From Actinomadura coerulea (GTDB taxonomy: Bacteria; Actinomycetota; Actinomycetes; Streptosporangiales; Streptosporangiaceae), in the NCBI RefSeq assembly GCF_014208105.1, contig NZ_JACHMQ010000001.1, forward strand, positions 2,728,001 to 2,792,000: a DNA stretch of 64,000 nt. Direction: 5' to 3'. The notes under the pieces are model-generated. The model did no database searches, was not told the DNA's origin, and saw nothing but the letters and a program-made list of their open reading frames with translations. A program made the translations under genes and the position numbers. Shown here piece by piece: positions 35,138-43,594 of the stretch (positions within the stretch are counted from its first letter, which is position 1; each line of letters begins with the position of its first letter).

Positions 35138-35970
35138 CGCACGTCCCCAGGGTCGTCCTCCAGCAGCAGCGCCGACAGGCGGTCGGTGAGCGCGTGGAAC
35201 TCCGGCGTGCGCAGCACCTGCGGCTCGCGCGGGCGCGGCAGCGGGACCTCGATGACCTCCTTGATCGTCGCCGGGCGCGGCGTCATCACGATGATCCGGT
35301 CCGACAGGTACGCCGCCTCCGACAGGCTGTGCGTGACGAACAGCACCGTCTTGCCGTGCTCCTCCAGCAGTGTGACGAGCTGCTCGCCGATCTTCAGCCG
35401 GGACAGCTCGTCCAGCGCCGCGAACGGCTCGTCCAGCAGCAGGATCGACGCGTCCGACACCAGCGCCCGCGCGATCGCGACCCGCTGCCGCATCCCGCCC
35501 GACAGCTGGTGCGGGAACCGGTGCGGGACGTCGCCGAGCCCGACCGCGCGGAGCGCGTCCAGCGCGCGCGCCCGCCGCTCGGCGCGGCCGACCCCGGCGA
35601 ACTGCAGCGCGATCTCCACGTTGCGCACGGCGCTGCGCCAGGGGTACAGCGCGAGGTCCTGGAACACGAACGCCACGTCCCGGGGGCGGGGGCCGTCCAC
35701 CGGCGTCCCGTCGACCAGCAGTTCCCCGGACACCGGCGCGAGCAGGCCGCCCACCGCGCGCAGCGCCGAGCTCTTCCCGCACCCGGACGGCCCGATCAGG
35801 CTGACGAACTCGCCCGGCCGCACGTCGAACGTCAGGTCCGTCGCCGCCGTCGTGTCGCCGTAGGCGAGGGTGAGGTCGCGGGCGGCGACCCTCGTCCGCT
35901 GCGCCTCCTGAACCCCCGCGGCCTCCCGTACGCCCCCGGCCATGGCGCGCTCCTCGCGCTGCCCCGCCAT
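35134..35970 (-). CDS. ABC transporter ATP-binding protein, NitT/TauT (SsuB) type
   Basis: Walker A is GPSGCGKSS (60-68), the Q-loop VFQDLALYPWRS, the signature LSGGMRQRVAIARAL, Walker B ILLLDEPFAALD and the H-loop VTHSLSEAAYLSDR. All catalytic residues are present. It energises the importer formed with the two permeases and the lipoprotein. It begins at ATG 35970; an internal ATG at 35943 is possible because the first 25 residues are not conserved. Its start is 5 bp after the SDR stop, so it belongs to the same leftward transcript. Confidence 0.93.
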   Translation of the reverse strand: MAGQREERAMAGGVREAAGVQEAQRTRVAARDLTLAYGDTTAATDLTFDVRPGEFVSLIGPSGCGKSSALRAVGGLLAPVSGELLVDGTPVDGPRPRDVAFVFQDLALYPWRSAVRNVEIALQFAGVGRAERRARALDALRAVGLGDVPHRFPHQLSGGMRQRVAIARALVSDASILLLDEPFAALDELSRLKIGEQLVTLLEEHGKTVLFVTHSLSEAAYLSDRIIVMTPRPATIKEVIEVPLPRPREPQVLRTPEFHALTDRLSALLLEDDPGDVR

Positions 35971-35974
35971 CGCG

Positions 35975-36757
35975 CTACGCCCCGACCATGTTGAACCCGC
36001 CGTCGGCGAGCATGTAGGCGCCGGTGATGTGCGAGGCGTCCTCCGTCGCCAGGAACAGCGCGGTGCCCGCGACGACCTCGGGCGGCGGGATCTGGCCCAG
36101 CGGCGTCTGCGAGATCAGCTTCTCGCGGCGGCCCGACTTCCAGTCCTCGCGCTCCAGCGTCGCGCCCGTCTCCATGAAACCGGGCGCGAACGTGTTGACC
36201 CGGACGGCCGGCGCGAACGCCGCCGCGTACGACTTGGTGATGCCCAGAAGCCCGTACTTGGCGGCGGCGTACTGCGGGGCCCGCGCGCTACCGCGCACCA
36301 CCACGGTCGAGCCGATGTTCACGATCGCGCCGTGGCCCTGCTCCAGCATCCGTGCGCCGAACTCGTGCGTCATCAGCAGCGTGCCCTTGACGTCCACGTC
36401 GATGACCCGGTCGAGGGACTCCTGCGTCAGCTCCCGCCACGACATCTGCTCGGTCGCCACGTCGCCGACATTGTTGACCAGCACGTCCAGCTCACCGGCA
36501 ATCTCGAACACCTCGTCGGCGAGGGCGCGGATCGCATCCCACGAGCCGATGTCGGCCTGCACGACGAACGCCTCGGCGCCCGCCTCCCGGACCCGCTCCG
36601 CGGTGCGCTCGGCGCCCTGCTTGGAGGAGTTGTAGTGCACCCCGACGCGGGCGCCCTCCTGCGCGGCCCGGACGGCGATCTCGGCGCCGAAACCGGTGCC
36701 CGCCCCCGTCACCAGCACCGTCTTCCCTTCGAACCGCGGGAAGATCTTCTGAGTCAT
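35975..36757 (-). CDS. Short-chain dehydrogenase/reductase (SDR) 1
   Basis: The 260-residue product has the NAD(P) motif TGAGTGFGAE (17-26), NNVG, the catalytic Ser in NIGSTVVV and YAAAKYGLL (YxxxK). It is a classical SDR that oxidises or reduces a hydroxyl/keto group with NAD(P)H. The ATG at 36757 lies 19 bp after the preceding SDR stop. In the island it would act on the imported substrate or an intermediate. Confidence 0.92.
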   Translation of the reverse strand: MTQKIFPRFEGKTVLVTGAGTGFGAEIAVRAAQEGARVGVHYNSSKQGAERTAERVREAGAEAFVVQADIGSWDAIRALADEVFEIAGELDVLVNNVGDVATEQMSWRELTQESLDRVIDVDVKGTLLMTHEFGARMLEQGHGAIVNIGSTVVVRGSARAPQYAAAKYGLLGITKSYAAAFAPAVRVNTFAPGFMETGATLEREDWKSGRREKLISQTPLGQIPPPEVVAGTALFLATEDASHITGAYMLADGGFNMVGA

Positions 36758-36775
36758 GTGGTTCTCCCAGTCGTT

Positions 36776-37564
36776 TCAGACGAGCGTGCGGCCGCCGTCG
36801 ACGTACATGACGTGCCCGGTCACGAACGCCGCGTGCGGCGAGGACAGGAACAGGATCGGGCCCACGACCTCGGCGGGCGTGCCGAGCCGGCCCGCCGGGA
36901 CGAGGCGCACAAGGTCCTCGCGGACGCCCGGCTGCTCCAGATAGGCGGCGGTCAGCGGGGTCTCCACGTAGCCGGGAGCGACGGCGTTCACGGTGACGCC
37001 CCGGCGGGCCCATTCGGCCGCCATGACCCGCATCATCTGGTTCAGTCCGCCCTTGGACGCGGCGTACGGCCCGTGCTTGCTGTGCGCCAGATGCCCCGAC
37101 ACCGAGGACAGGAAGATGATCCGCCCGCCGCCCGCGTCCACCATGTGCCGTCCGGCGGCCTGGGCCGCGCCGAACGCGGTGAGCAGGTTGGTGCGCAGCA
37201 CCCGGTCCCATTCGGCCTCGGTGAACTCCAGCACCGGGCGCCGGTCGTTGATCCCGACGCAGTGCAGCAGCACGTCCAGGCCGCCCATCGCCTCGATGGC
37301 GCGCGCGACGACGGCGGCGCCGGCGCCCTGCTCGGTGAGGTCGGCGGCGATGGTGTGCAGCCGCGTCGCGTCCGGGCCGGGCTCCAGCGCGTCCAGCCGG
37401 TCCTGGTCCCGGTCGACCGCGGTGACGGCCGCGCCAGCGCCGAGGTAGCCGCGGGCGCACTCCGCGCCGATCCCGCCCGCGCCGAGCACCAGCACCCGGG
37501 CGCCGTCCAGGCACAGCCACGCGGTTCCCGTGCCGGGCAGCGCCTGAGTCGTCCCGTCAGCCAC
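36776..37564 (-). CDS. Short-chain dehydrogenase/reductase (SDR) 2
   Basis: The 262-residue product has the Rossmann motif GAGGIGAECARG, a catalytic Ser in FLSSVSGHLAHSKHG and YAASKGGLN (YxxxK). It starts at GTG 37564 and is the first gene of the leftward operon SDR2-SDR1-ATPase-permease-binding protein-permease. The divergent IclR start is 115 bp away; a palindrome lies between them. Two different SDRs in one operon suggest successive oxidations. Confidence 0.92.
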   Translation of the reverse strand: MADGTTQALPGTGTAWLCLDGARVLVLGAGGIGAECARGYLGAGAAVTAVDRDQDRLDALEPGPDATRLHTIAADLTEQGAGAAVVARAIEAMGGLDVLLHCVGINDRRPVLEFTEAEWDRVLRTNLLTAFGAAQAAGRHMVDAGGGRIIFLSSVSGHLAHSKHGPYAASKGGLNQMMRVMAAEWARRGVTVNAVAPGYVETPLTAAYLEQPGVREDLVRLVPAGRLGTPAEVVGPILFLSSPHAAFVTGHVMYVDGGRTLV

Positions 37565-37592
37565 TTGCGGTCCCTCGCCTTCCCCAGTTAGC

Positions 37593-37607
37593 TTTCATTC
37601 TATGAAA
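37593..37607. promoter_or_regulatory. IclR-type operator in the divergent SDR2/IclR promoter
   Basis: TTTCAT-TCT-ATGAAA is a perfect inverted repeat and is followed by CCCACTTTCACAA. It matches the element upstream of the amidohydrolase gene in the palindrome and the downstream ACTTTyCmAA block. It probably binds the adjacent IclR. Confidence 0.75.
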
Positions 37608-37678
37608 CCCACTTTCACAAGGCATGAGTATGGTGTGACGCCGGTCATGGCGTCAAGGCGCGCACCTGGGGGCGGGCC

Positions 37679-38461
37679 GTGACCGGCAAGCCGGACCCCT
37701 CGCGCTACCACATCGCCGCCCTCGCCAAGGGCCTGCAGGTCCTGAGCCTGTTCGACGGCGCGACGCTGTCCCTGCGCACCAGCGACATCGCCGCCCTGAC
37801 CGGCATCCCGATGCCCACCGCATTCCGGATCGTCGCAACCCTCGAAAACCTCGGCTACCTGGAACGCCGGCACGACGGGACCGTCCAGCCCGGCGTCAAG
37901 GTCCTCACCCTCGGCTCCGCCGCGATGCGCGGCTCCGGCCTCGTGCAGCTCAGCGACCGGCCGCTGCGGCTGCTCGCCGACGCCACCGGCGAGACCGTCA
38001 ACCTCGGCGTCCTCGTCGAGGACCGCGTCCTGTACCTCGCGCGGCTCCGCAACGCCGACCTCGTCACCGCCAACGTGCACGTGGGCTCGACCCTGCCCGC
38101 CACCTACACGTCCATGGGCAAGCTACTGCTCGCCCACCTCCCGCCGGACGAGCTGGACCGCCGCCTCACCGACGCGTCGTTCGCCCCCGGCGCCGGGCCG
38201 AACGCGGTGCCCGACCGCGCCGCGCTCCTCGCCCAGCTGGAGGAGATCCGCAGCGAGGGGTACGCCGTCCAGGACCAGGAACTCGCCCAGGGTCTGCGGT
38301 CGGTGTCGGTCCCCGTGCTCGGCCCGGACGGCGCCCCGGCCGCCGCGGTGAACGTCGCCGTGTCCGCCCTGCGCCGCCCCCTCGCCGACCTGCACGGCGA
38401 GATCCTCGACCGGCTCCGCGCCACCGCCGCCGACATCACCACGAGACTGAGGACCCGATGA
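37679..38461 (+). CDS. IclR family transcriptional regulator 2 of the catabolic island
   Basis: The 260-residue product has the IclR HTH (ALAKGLQVLSLFDGATLSLR; DIAALTGIPMPTAFRIVATL) and the effector domain (TYTSMGKLLLAHLPPDEL; LAQGLRSVSVPVLG). It starts at GTG 37679. Its stop overlaps the ATG of the carboxymuconolactone-decarboxylase-like gene, so regulator and enzyme are coupled. It is a paralogue of the IclR at the left end of the island and probably controls the divergent operon through the palindrome at 37593. Confidence 0.92.
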   Translation: MTGKPDPSRYHIAALAKGLQVLSLFDGATLSLRTSDIAALTGIPMPTAFRIVATLENLGYLERRHDGTVQPGVKVLTLGSAAMRGSGLVQLSDRPLRLLADATGETVNLGVLVEDRVLYLARLRNADLVTANVHVGSTLPATYTSMGKLLLAHLPPDELDRRLTDASFAPGAGPNAVPDRAALLAQLEEIRSEGYAVQDQELAQGLRSVSVPVLGPDGAPAAAVNVAVSALRRPLADLHGEILDRLRATAADITTRLRTR

Positions 38462-39009
38462 CCCGCAAGCACCCGTTCCGGCCCGCCGACCTCGACGGCG
38501 ACCGGCTCGCCCTCTACCGCTCCATCACCGAGGGCCCCCGCGCGCAGGGCCCCCGCCTGTTCGACCTGGTCTCCGACGACGGCGTGCTGCTCGGGCCGTT
38601 CAACGAGTTCCTGCTGCGCCCGGCGCTCGGCGACGCCCTCCAGCGGGTCGGCGCGGCCGTCCGCTACGCGGGCTCGCTCGGCGGCCGGGCCCGCGAGATG
38701 GCCATCCTCGTCGTCGCCGCCCACTGGGACAGCGCCTTCGAGCGGACCGCCCACGAGGCCGTCGGACGGGCCGCCGGACTCACCGACGCGGAGCTCGCCG
38801 CGATCGCCGCCGGCGCGCCGCTGGACCTCGACGACCCGGACGAGGCCGCCGTGCTCCGCCTCACCCGGGCGCTCGTCACCGGCGACGTGAACGACGCCAC
38901 CTGGGCGGCCTGCGTGCCCCCGCTGGACCGCGAGACCGTCTTCGAGCTGACCACCCTCGTCGGCTACTACGCCACCCTCGCCCTCCAGATGCGCGTCTTC
39001 CGCGGCTGA
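38458..39009 (+). CDS. Carboxymuconolactone decarboxylase family protein
   Basis: The 183-residue product has a largely helical sequence with GGRAREMAILVVAAHWDSAF (family core around the E...C/W..H site) and a second helix TVFELTTLVGYYATLALQMR. The redox CxxC of AhpD-type members is absent, so a decarboxylase/hydrolase-like or structural role is more likely than peroxidase activity. The ATG overlaps the IclR stop. It closes the catabolic island on the right. Confidence 0.9.
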   Translation: MTRKHPFRPADLDGDRLALYRSITEGPRAQGPRLFDLVSDDGVLLGPFNEFLLRPALGDALQRVGAAVRYAGSLGGRAREMAILVVAAHWDSAFERTAHEAVGRAAGLTDAELAAIAAGAPLDLDDPDEAAVLRLTRALVTGDVNDATWAACVPPLDRETVFELTTLVGYYATLALQMRVFRG

Positions 39010-39159
39010 CGCGGTTCGGCCGAGGCGTTCACCGGACTCGATGCCGGGACGGGCGATGCGCGGAACGATCCCCTGACCGCGAGCCAGGCCAGATGCCCCG
39101 CAGGGCGATAAGCCTTTCCGCACGGACCTTCACCGGCCGCCGACGGCGCGGGCCGCGCC

Positions 39160-39310
39160 GTGATCGGATCGCCGGCCCGCCGCGACCTGAGCGACCCGCT
39201 GCTGGGCGCCCCGATCGGTGCCGTCGCAGCCCGCCGGGGCTTCACCAGTCCGGCCCACTTCAGCCCGGCCTTCCGTGCCGTCTACGGGCTCTCCCTCGCC
39301 AGTTCCGCCA
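39160..39310 (+). pseudogene. C-terminal fragment of an AraC-family regulator
   Basis: The fragment SPARRDLSDPLLGAPIGAVA, ARRGFTSPAHFSPAFRAVYG is the second HTH of AraC-type proteins. No upstream DNA-binding or effector domain remains. Confidence 0.8.
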
Positions 39311-39458
39311 GAGGGCCGCAGAGAAGGGCCGAGGGCCGTCAGACCCTTCGCTCTGACGGCCCCGCTCGGCCGCACCGTCATGACCTGTCGAGTGCGATAG
39401 GGGACGGCGGCGATCCGTGACCGAGAAAGCGCAGCTCGTGCCCTGACCTGCTCAAGAG

Positions 39459-39983
39459 CTAGCAATACTTGTAGCTCGTATCCACGGACCAGACGGGGCG
39501 CCAGTTGGCGGATTTGAAATTCCGCGAGAGGTCGGGCGCCGAGGCGGGGCCCGGATAACACGCGATAATGCTCCCGACCGCACCCCCGTCGAACGTCAGC
39601 GCGTCCACGCCGCCCGACTGGTTGTTGATGATCCACTGGTAGTTGCTGTCGTAGTTGAAGTTGTGGACGCCGTAGGACTTCTCGTCGTACAGCCGGAAGA
39701 CGTACCAGTAGTTTCTCGTCCTCGTCTGGTTCGAGAGCACGTACAGGCAGACGTAGAACTTGGCGCATGAGGGCAGGTAGTCCTTCGACTCTTCGCCGCG
39801 CGGCCGGTCCATCCACCTCCAAGGACCCTCGATGCCGTCGACCTTCGGCTCTCCCCCGGGGCCGATGTAGGGGTCGGCGGACGCGCTCGGCGCGACGGCG
39901 ATCGTCGACAGCAACATCGCCGATGCCGCGACGGTGACCGCGGCGAACCTTCTCTTCGGCATTCGCGCCGCTCGCATGATCAT
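39459..39983 (-). CDS. Secreted I36-like (beta/gamma-crystallin-like) protein
   Basis: The ATG at 39983 (MIMRAARMPKRRFAAV) follows AGGAGGG at five bases. A signal peptide ends at SASA-DP near residue 34. The mature part of 140 residues has four cysteines (SCAKFYVCLYV, IIACYP and the terminal YKYC) and a crystallin-like YWYVFRLYDEKSYGVHNF, WIINNQSGGVDAL. This resembles peptidase-inhibitor I36 family proteins of actinomycetes. It is likely an extracellular inhibitor or structural protein. Upstream DNA to 40218 holds nothing recognised. Confidence 0.8.
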   Translation of the reverse strand: MIMRAARMPKRRFAAVTVAASAMLLSTIAVAPSASADPYIGPGGEPKVDGIEGPWRWMDRPRGEESKDYLPSCAKFYVCLYVLSNQTRTRNYWYVFRLYDEKSYGVHNFNYDSNYQWIINNQSGGVDALTFDGGAVGSIIACYPGPASAPDLSRNFKSANWRPVWSVDTSYKYC

Positions 39984-40218
39984 GTGGCCCTCCTGGTTCG
40001 CGATGAGCGCGCGTGTCGCGCCACTCTGGGATAGCGAGTTCGTCCTTTGAATTTTGGATGAGGCGCCATAGGACATCTATCTGGTGAGTGCACACTGCTT
40101 TAGGATCCGTACACTGTTCGGCGCCGACCGTCCGCGCTGGGCACACCGGGCGGCCGCCACCTCCCGGGGTCGGGGCCCCCGGTGACCCCTATCCGCAGGC
40201 TGAGCGAGCCGAAGCCAA

Positions 40219-40656
40219 TCATGGTCCGTGGTCGAGAAGCAGCCGCGGAAGGTCGGCGGGGTCGACGCCGGCCCGTTCCAGGAGCTCCCGCGCCGCCGCC
40301 GGCGTCCGCCCGAGGGGCACCGGCCCGGCGACGAGACCGGCCCTGGGCGGTCCCTCGCCGCCGATCAGCCGTGACTCCGGTGTGGCCGACGGCGGGACGC
40401 GGTACACCCGCCATCCCGGCCACATGGCGGGGGAACCGGCGACGGCGAGGTGGGGCCGCCGCCACGCGACGAAGGTCCACCGGCCGTCCGCGACGGCGTG
40501 CACGAGGGCGGTCTCCAGATGCCGTCCGAAGAGGGTGGCGACGCGGGCGGTGACCGGGACCGGGTTGCTGAACTTCCCGGTGACCCGGTGGATCCCGTGG
40601 TCGGATTCCAGCGCCGAAAGGATCTTTCTGGACGGAGGTCGTCTCTTCCGGATCAC
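40219..40656 (-). CDS. Uncharacterised protein coupled to the pilin-GDPD effector, possible immunity protein
   Basis: The GTG at 40656 overlaps the effector stop (GTGA). The 145-residue product (MIRKRRPPSRKILSALESDH first 20 residues) is soluble, with ETALVHAVADGRWTFVAWRR and the C-terminal helix TPAAARELLERAGVDPADLP. There is no signal peptide. I know no family. Its tight coupling behind a polymorphic-toxin-like gene is the classic position of an immunity gene; this is inference only. Confidence 0.6.
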   Translation of the reverse strand: MIRKRRPPSRKILSALESDHGIHRVTGKFSNPVPVTARVATLFGRHLETALVHAVADGRWTFVAWRRPHLAVAGSPAMWPGWRVYRVPPSATPESRLIGGEGPPRAGLVAGPVPLGRTPAAARELLERAGVDPADLPRLLLDHGP

Positions 40657-41852
40657 TTCTTCTTCGGAGATCCGCAGTGCGTCAGCCAGTCGGCACCGGT
40701 CCCGAGGTGGTTGGTCACCAGGTAGTCGGCACCGGCCGCTATCTGCAGGTTCCACCAGTCGTGCCGCTGATCGTTGTTGCAGGCCACGATGGCGCACTGG
40801 AAGAACTTTCCCGACGACAGCCCGCGCTTCGAACCGTCCGGGCCCTCATAGAGGCGCACCTTGAGGCCCGCGGCATGCGCACGATCAACCAGTTCCTGGT
40901 ACTTGCGCTTCTCGTCCTCGGTAAGGGAGCCGTTCGAGGAGACGCAGTCGCTGAAACTGCCGTTGAGGACGGTGACGTGCTCCGCGTACGCGGTGAGGTG
41001 GGGATCCTTGGGAGTCGCGGGGTCGAGTTGGTCCGGGACCTTGCACCTCTCGCCGTTCTCACAGCCCCGCTCGGCGGTCGACGTGCAGGCCGTGAACCCC
41101 TGCGAGAACGTGATGTGCGGCGGCGGATTCTCCACCGGGTTCTGGCCGGGAAGGCCCACGATGAGACTCACCGGAAGGACGACCTCCACGCTGTCGGGAA
41201 GGTCCTTCACCGCCTTGACGATCTTCTCGTAGGCTTCTTTGCGCTGCTTCACGCCGTCCTTGGACTTGACCTCCACGAAGAGCTGGAACTTCCCGTTCTG
41301 CCCCGGATAGATCTGCCCGCCGTTCTTCTTCGCCCGGTCGATGAGGGGCTTGACGTACGTGGCGCGGAACTCCCTCCCCTCGGGGTCGCCGATCGCCTCA
41401 TGGGTCACCATGAGGCGGCCGGAGGGATCGAACGCCAGATCCACCTCCACACTCGTGGCCCCGTTGCTCAGCGCGTTCTTGAGCGGCCGGCGGTTCTGGT
41501 AGTCGTTGTGCGCGTTGAGCCCGTCGACCCACTTCGCGCCAGGGTTCGGCGCGCACACCCGCGGCGGGATCGGAGCCTTGGCCGTCAGCGGCACCCCCGG
41601 CACCGCACCCCGCGCCGCCCCGGCCCTCGGAGCACGGGGCGCCATCAAGGGACGCGGGGACGCTCCACCGGCGTTCCCGCTCACGGTCCGCGCCCTTCCG
41701 CAGTCCCCGCCGAACATCCGGCACAGCGCCGCCTGGCATGCCCGGGCAGGCCTCTCGCCTACCGTTTCGACAAGGCCGGTGACGACCACGGCGGCAACCA
41801 GAAGAAGCGCGCCGTACTCGATCGCCGACGCCCCAGAATCCCGAGAGATCAT
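40653..41852 (-). CDS. Pilin-anchor/GDPD (PI-PLC-like) fusion, probable exported effector
   Basis: From ATG 41852 the 399-residue product starts MISRDSGASAIEYGALLLVA, a Flp/TadE-type prepilin sequence with G/A cleavage and Glu at +5, followed by one hydrophobic helix and CQAALCRMFGGDCG. After a linker (about 55-100) comes a glycerophosphodiester phosphodiesterase/PI-PLC-like domain: LNAHNDYQNRRPLKNALSNG, ATSVEVDLAFDPSGRLMVTH with the His-Asn-Asp and Glu/Asp/His catalytic set, and ADYLVTNHLG near the end. Actinomycete polymorphic toxins often have this pilin-like N-terminus. It probably acts at the cell surface or in other cells on phosphodiesters. No strong ribosome-binding site was seen, so the start is uncertain. 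Confidence 0.75.
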   Translation of the reverse strand: MISRDSGASAIEYGALLLVAAVVVTGLVETVGERPARACQAALCRMFGGDCGRARTVSGNAGGASPRPLMAPRAPRAGAARGAVPGVPLTAKAPIPPRVCAPNPGAKWVDGLNAHNDYQNRRPLKNALSNGATSVEVDLAFDPSGRLMVTHEAIGDPEGREFRATYVKPLIDRAKKNGGQIYPGQNGKFQLFVEVKSKDGVKQRKEAYEKIVKAVKDLPDSVEVVLPVSLIVGLPGQNPVENPPPHITFSQGFTACTSTAERGCENGERCKVPDQLDPATPKDPHLTAYAEHVTVLNGSFSDCVSSNGSLTEDEKRKYQELVDRAHAAGLKVRLYEGPDGSKRGLSSGKFFQCAIVACNNDQRHDWWNLQIAAGADYLVTNHLGTGADWLTHCGSPKKK

Positions 41853-42029
41853 GCTTCTGAGGATGAGACCGCTCGCTCCCGGCGTCCAGGGCCCACCGGC
41901 CCAACCTCCCACCCGCCCGAGAGCCCGGCCCCAGTGCCTGGGAGCCGGGCCCTGAGTTCGCGGGTCCAACGACTCCGGCACCGGAGGCTTCGCACGTGCG
42001 CCCGCGAACACCCTCCGAGGAACCGAGGG

Positions 42030-42175
42030 GGCCGGAAGACCGGGTTCCCGATCATCACGTACAGGATCCCTCCGAAGGCGTACAGATCCGTGCGGTCGTC
42101 CACCGGATCCCCGCGCCACTGCCGGGAGCCATGTACGCCGGAGTGCACGCCATCCGGCCATAGAGGGTGTGGGTC
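42030..42175 (-). pseudogene. Ser/Thr protein kinase fragment
   Basis: The minus strand gives YGRMACTPAYMAPGS and, after a shift, QWRGDPVDDRTDLYAFGGIL, YVMIG. These match the APE-to-DxW region of Hanks-type kinases. All other domains are missing. Confidence 0.8.
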
Positions 42176-42290
42176 GCCGTCTGCTGTCGGTCGGCGATCA
42201 GCTGCCGACCGTGCGGGACGTGGCGGCGAAACTGGCCATCAACCCGAACACGGCAGACGCTGCTCACCGGCCGGCTGCTCCGCCCCGCCC
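42166..42290 (+). pseudogene. GntR-family HTH fragment
   Basis: VGRRLLSVGDQLPTVRDVAA, KLAINPNTADAA is the winged helix of short GntR (YtrA-type) regulators, broken after about 35 residues. Confidence 0.75.
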
Positions 42291-42324
42291 AACTCGCCCA
42301 GATGCGCACCGCCTGGACCACCGG

Positions 42325-42440
42325 CAGACTACGATTACGGCCTCGGCCTGCGAACCAAGCTCCTGGCCGACGGAACCCGGCTCTGGGGCCACGAGGGCGA
42401 CATCTTCGGCTACCAGGGCCGCCCGCCAGGTCGTCGATCA
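42325..42440 (+). pseudogene. Serine hydrolase (beta-lactamase/carboxypeptidase family) fragment
   Basis: DYDYGLGLRTKLLADGTRLW, GHEGDIFGYQG matches the YGLG...HxG segment of D-alanyl-D-alanine carboxypeptidase-type serine hydrolases. Only about 35 codons remain. Confidence 0.75.
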
Positions 42441-42509
42441 GCCCGTGAGTCCGGGCGTCCGATCATCTGGGGCCCGGTGATCGGTGGGACGGCCATGTCG
42501 AGGCGGCGG

Positions 42510-43280
42510 TTACCGCTTGCGGCGGCCCCGCTGGCTGGTGTCGTCCTCCTCCATTTCGATGCGCTCCTTGCGGACCTGGCCACCGACGGTCTCCTGCTCG
42601 GTCACGGTCTCCTTGGAGGCCCGCACCCGTTCCACCGGGGTGGTCTCCTTGGACACCACCGGCCGCTCCTCGTGCAGGACGACCTCGTGCTCGGCCTCGG
42701 TGATCTCCTCCCCGCGCATCGCCGCATCCCGGTTCTCATCGGTGATCGGCTCGCGTTCGACCCGGACCTCTTCGTGGCTGACCGGGACGGTCACCTGCTG
42801 CTCCTCGGTGACCACGTACTTGCGCAGTCGGGCCCGGCCCGACTCCCGGGTCTCCGTGCCGACGTGCAGCTTCTCTTCGGAGCGGGTCATCGCGTCGTCG
42901 GGCTCGTGTGCCCGCTCAGGCGCCTCCTGCGTGGGAGCGCCGGCCGGCTCCGGGCCGCCTGAGCCGATGCCGTAGTAGCGGTACAGCTGCTGCACCTCGG
43001 CCGAGGGAATGTGCTGGCCCCCGGCTTCGAGGTCGACGTCGGGTGCCTGCTTGATGAAGTCCTTCTCGTATCCCGCCTCGACATGGTCGGAGACCCACTC
43101 GGCCCGTTGGGCGGGCACGTAGGTCTCCTTGGCGCCCAGCATCCCGGTCTTGACACCCAGCCACTCGGGGCGGCCGGTCCGGTCGTCCAGGAAGACGTGC
43201 TTGACGTCGCCGACCTTGCTGCCGCGCTCATCGTAAAGCGGGTGGTCCAGCACTCTGGGAATCTGTTGCTCTGTAATCAT
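42510..43280 (-). CDS. PRC-barrel and DUF2382 domain protein
   Basis: The 256-residue product has an N-terminal PRC-barrel (HPLYDERGSKVGDVKHVFLD; YVPAQRAEWVSDHVEAGYEK, about 10-95) and a C-terminal highly charged DUF2382 domain (VVTEEQQVTVPVSHEEVRVE, ERPVVSKETTPVERV). Such YsnF/AvaK-like proteins are linked to general stress. It ends in a basic RRKR tail. It is cytoplasmic and appears monocistronic. The ATG lies at 43280, preceded by AGGAAGG, a good ribosome-binding site. Confidence 0.92.
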   Translation of the reverse strand: MITEQQIPRVLDHPLYDERGSKVGDVKHVFLDDRTGRPEWLGVKTGMLGAKETYVPAQRAEWVSDHVEAGYEKDFIKQAPDVDLEAGGQHIPSAEVQQLYRYYGIGSGGPEPAGAPTQEAPERAHEPDDAMTRSEEKLHVGTETRESGRARLRKYVVTEEQQVTVPVSHEEVRVEREPITDENRDAAMRGEEITEAEHEVVLHEERPVVSKETTPVERVRASKETVTEQETVGGQVRKERIEMEEDDTSQRGRRKR

Positions 43281-43594
43281 CTTTTTCCTTCCTCTGTCAT
43301 GGAACCCCTACCGCTGAGAACCCGGGGAACCCCTCCTTGGAGGCAAATGTCCCTCAAAGACCGATTTGCTCAGTAGTGGCTTGCGAGACAGCGCACGTGG
43401 TGTCCGATCTCGTGGGGCCAGGGTGGGCTGGTCTGGAATCTGCTGCAGTTCGGTGAACGCCGCGGATGCACCCGCAAGAGCACCGAGCACCTTCTCCCGA
43501 CACCCACGTCGGCGACACGGCCGCGGAGCTGGCGCAGGGCGGTGCTCACCCAGGTCTTCGCCGCGTGGCCGAGGCCGGGCGCGGTCCAGACGGG
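43281..43594. other. Interval of about 310 bp without a clear gene
   Basis: A minus frame covering it is Arg/Pro-rich and probably not translated; short helical text (AKTWVSTALRQLRGRVADVG) may be debris. Confidence 0.4.

Noticed and set aside
27867..39009. Antibiotic biosynthetic cluster
   Set aside because: No synthase, NRPS, terpene or RiPP core genes; the content is import, hydrolysis and oxidation.
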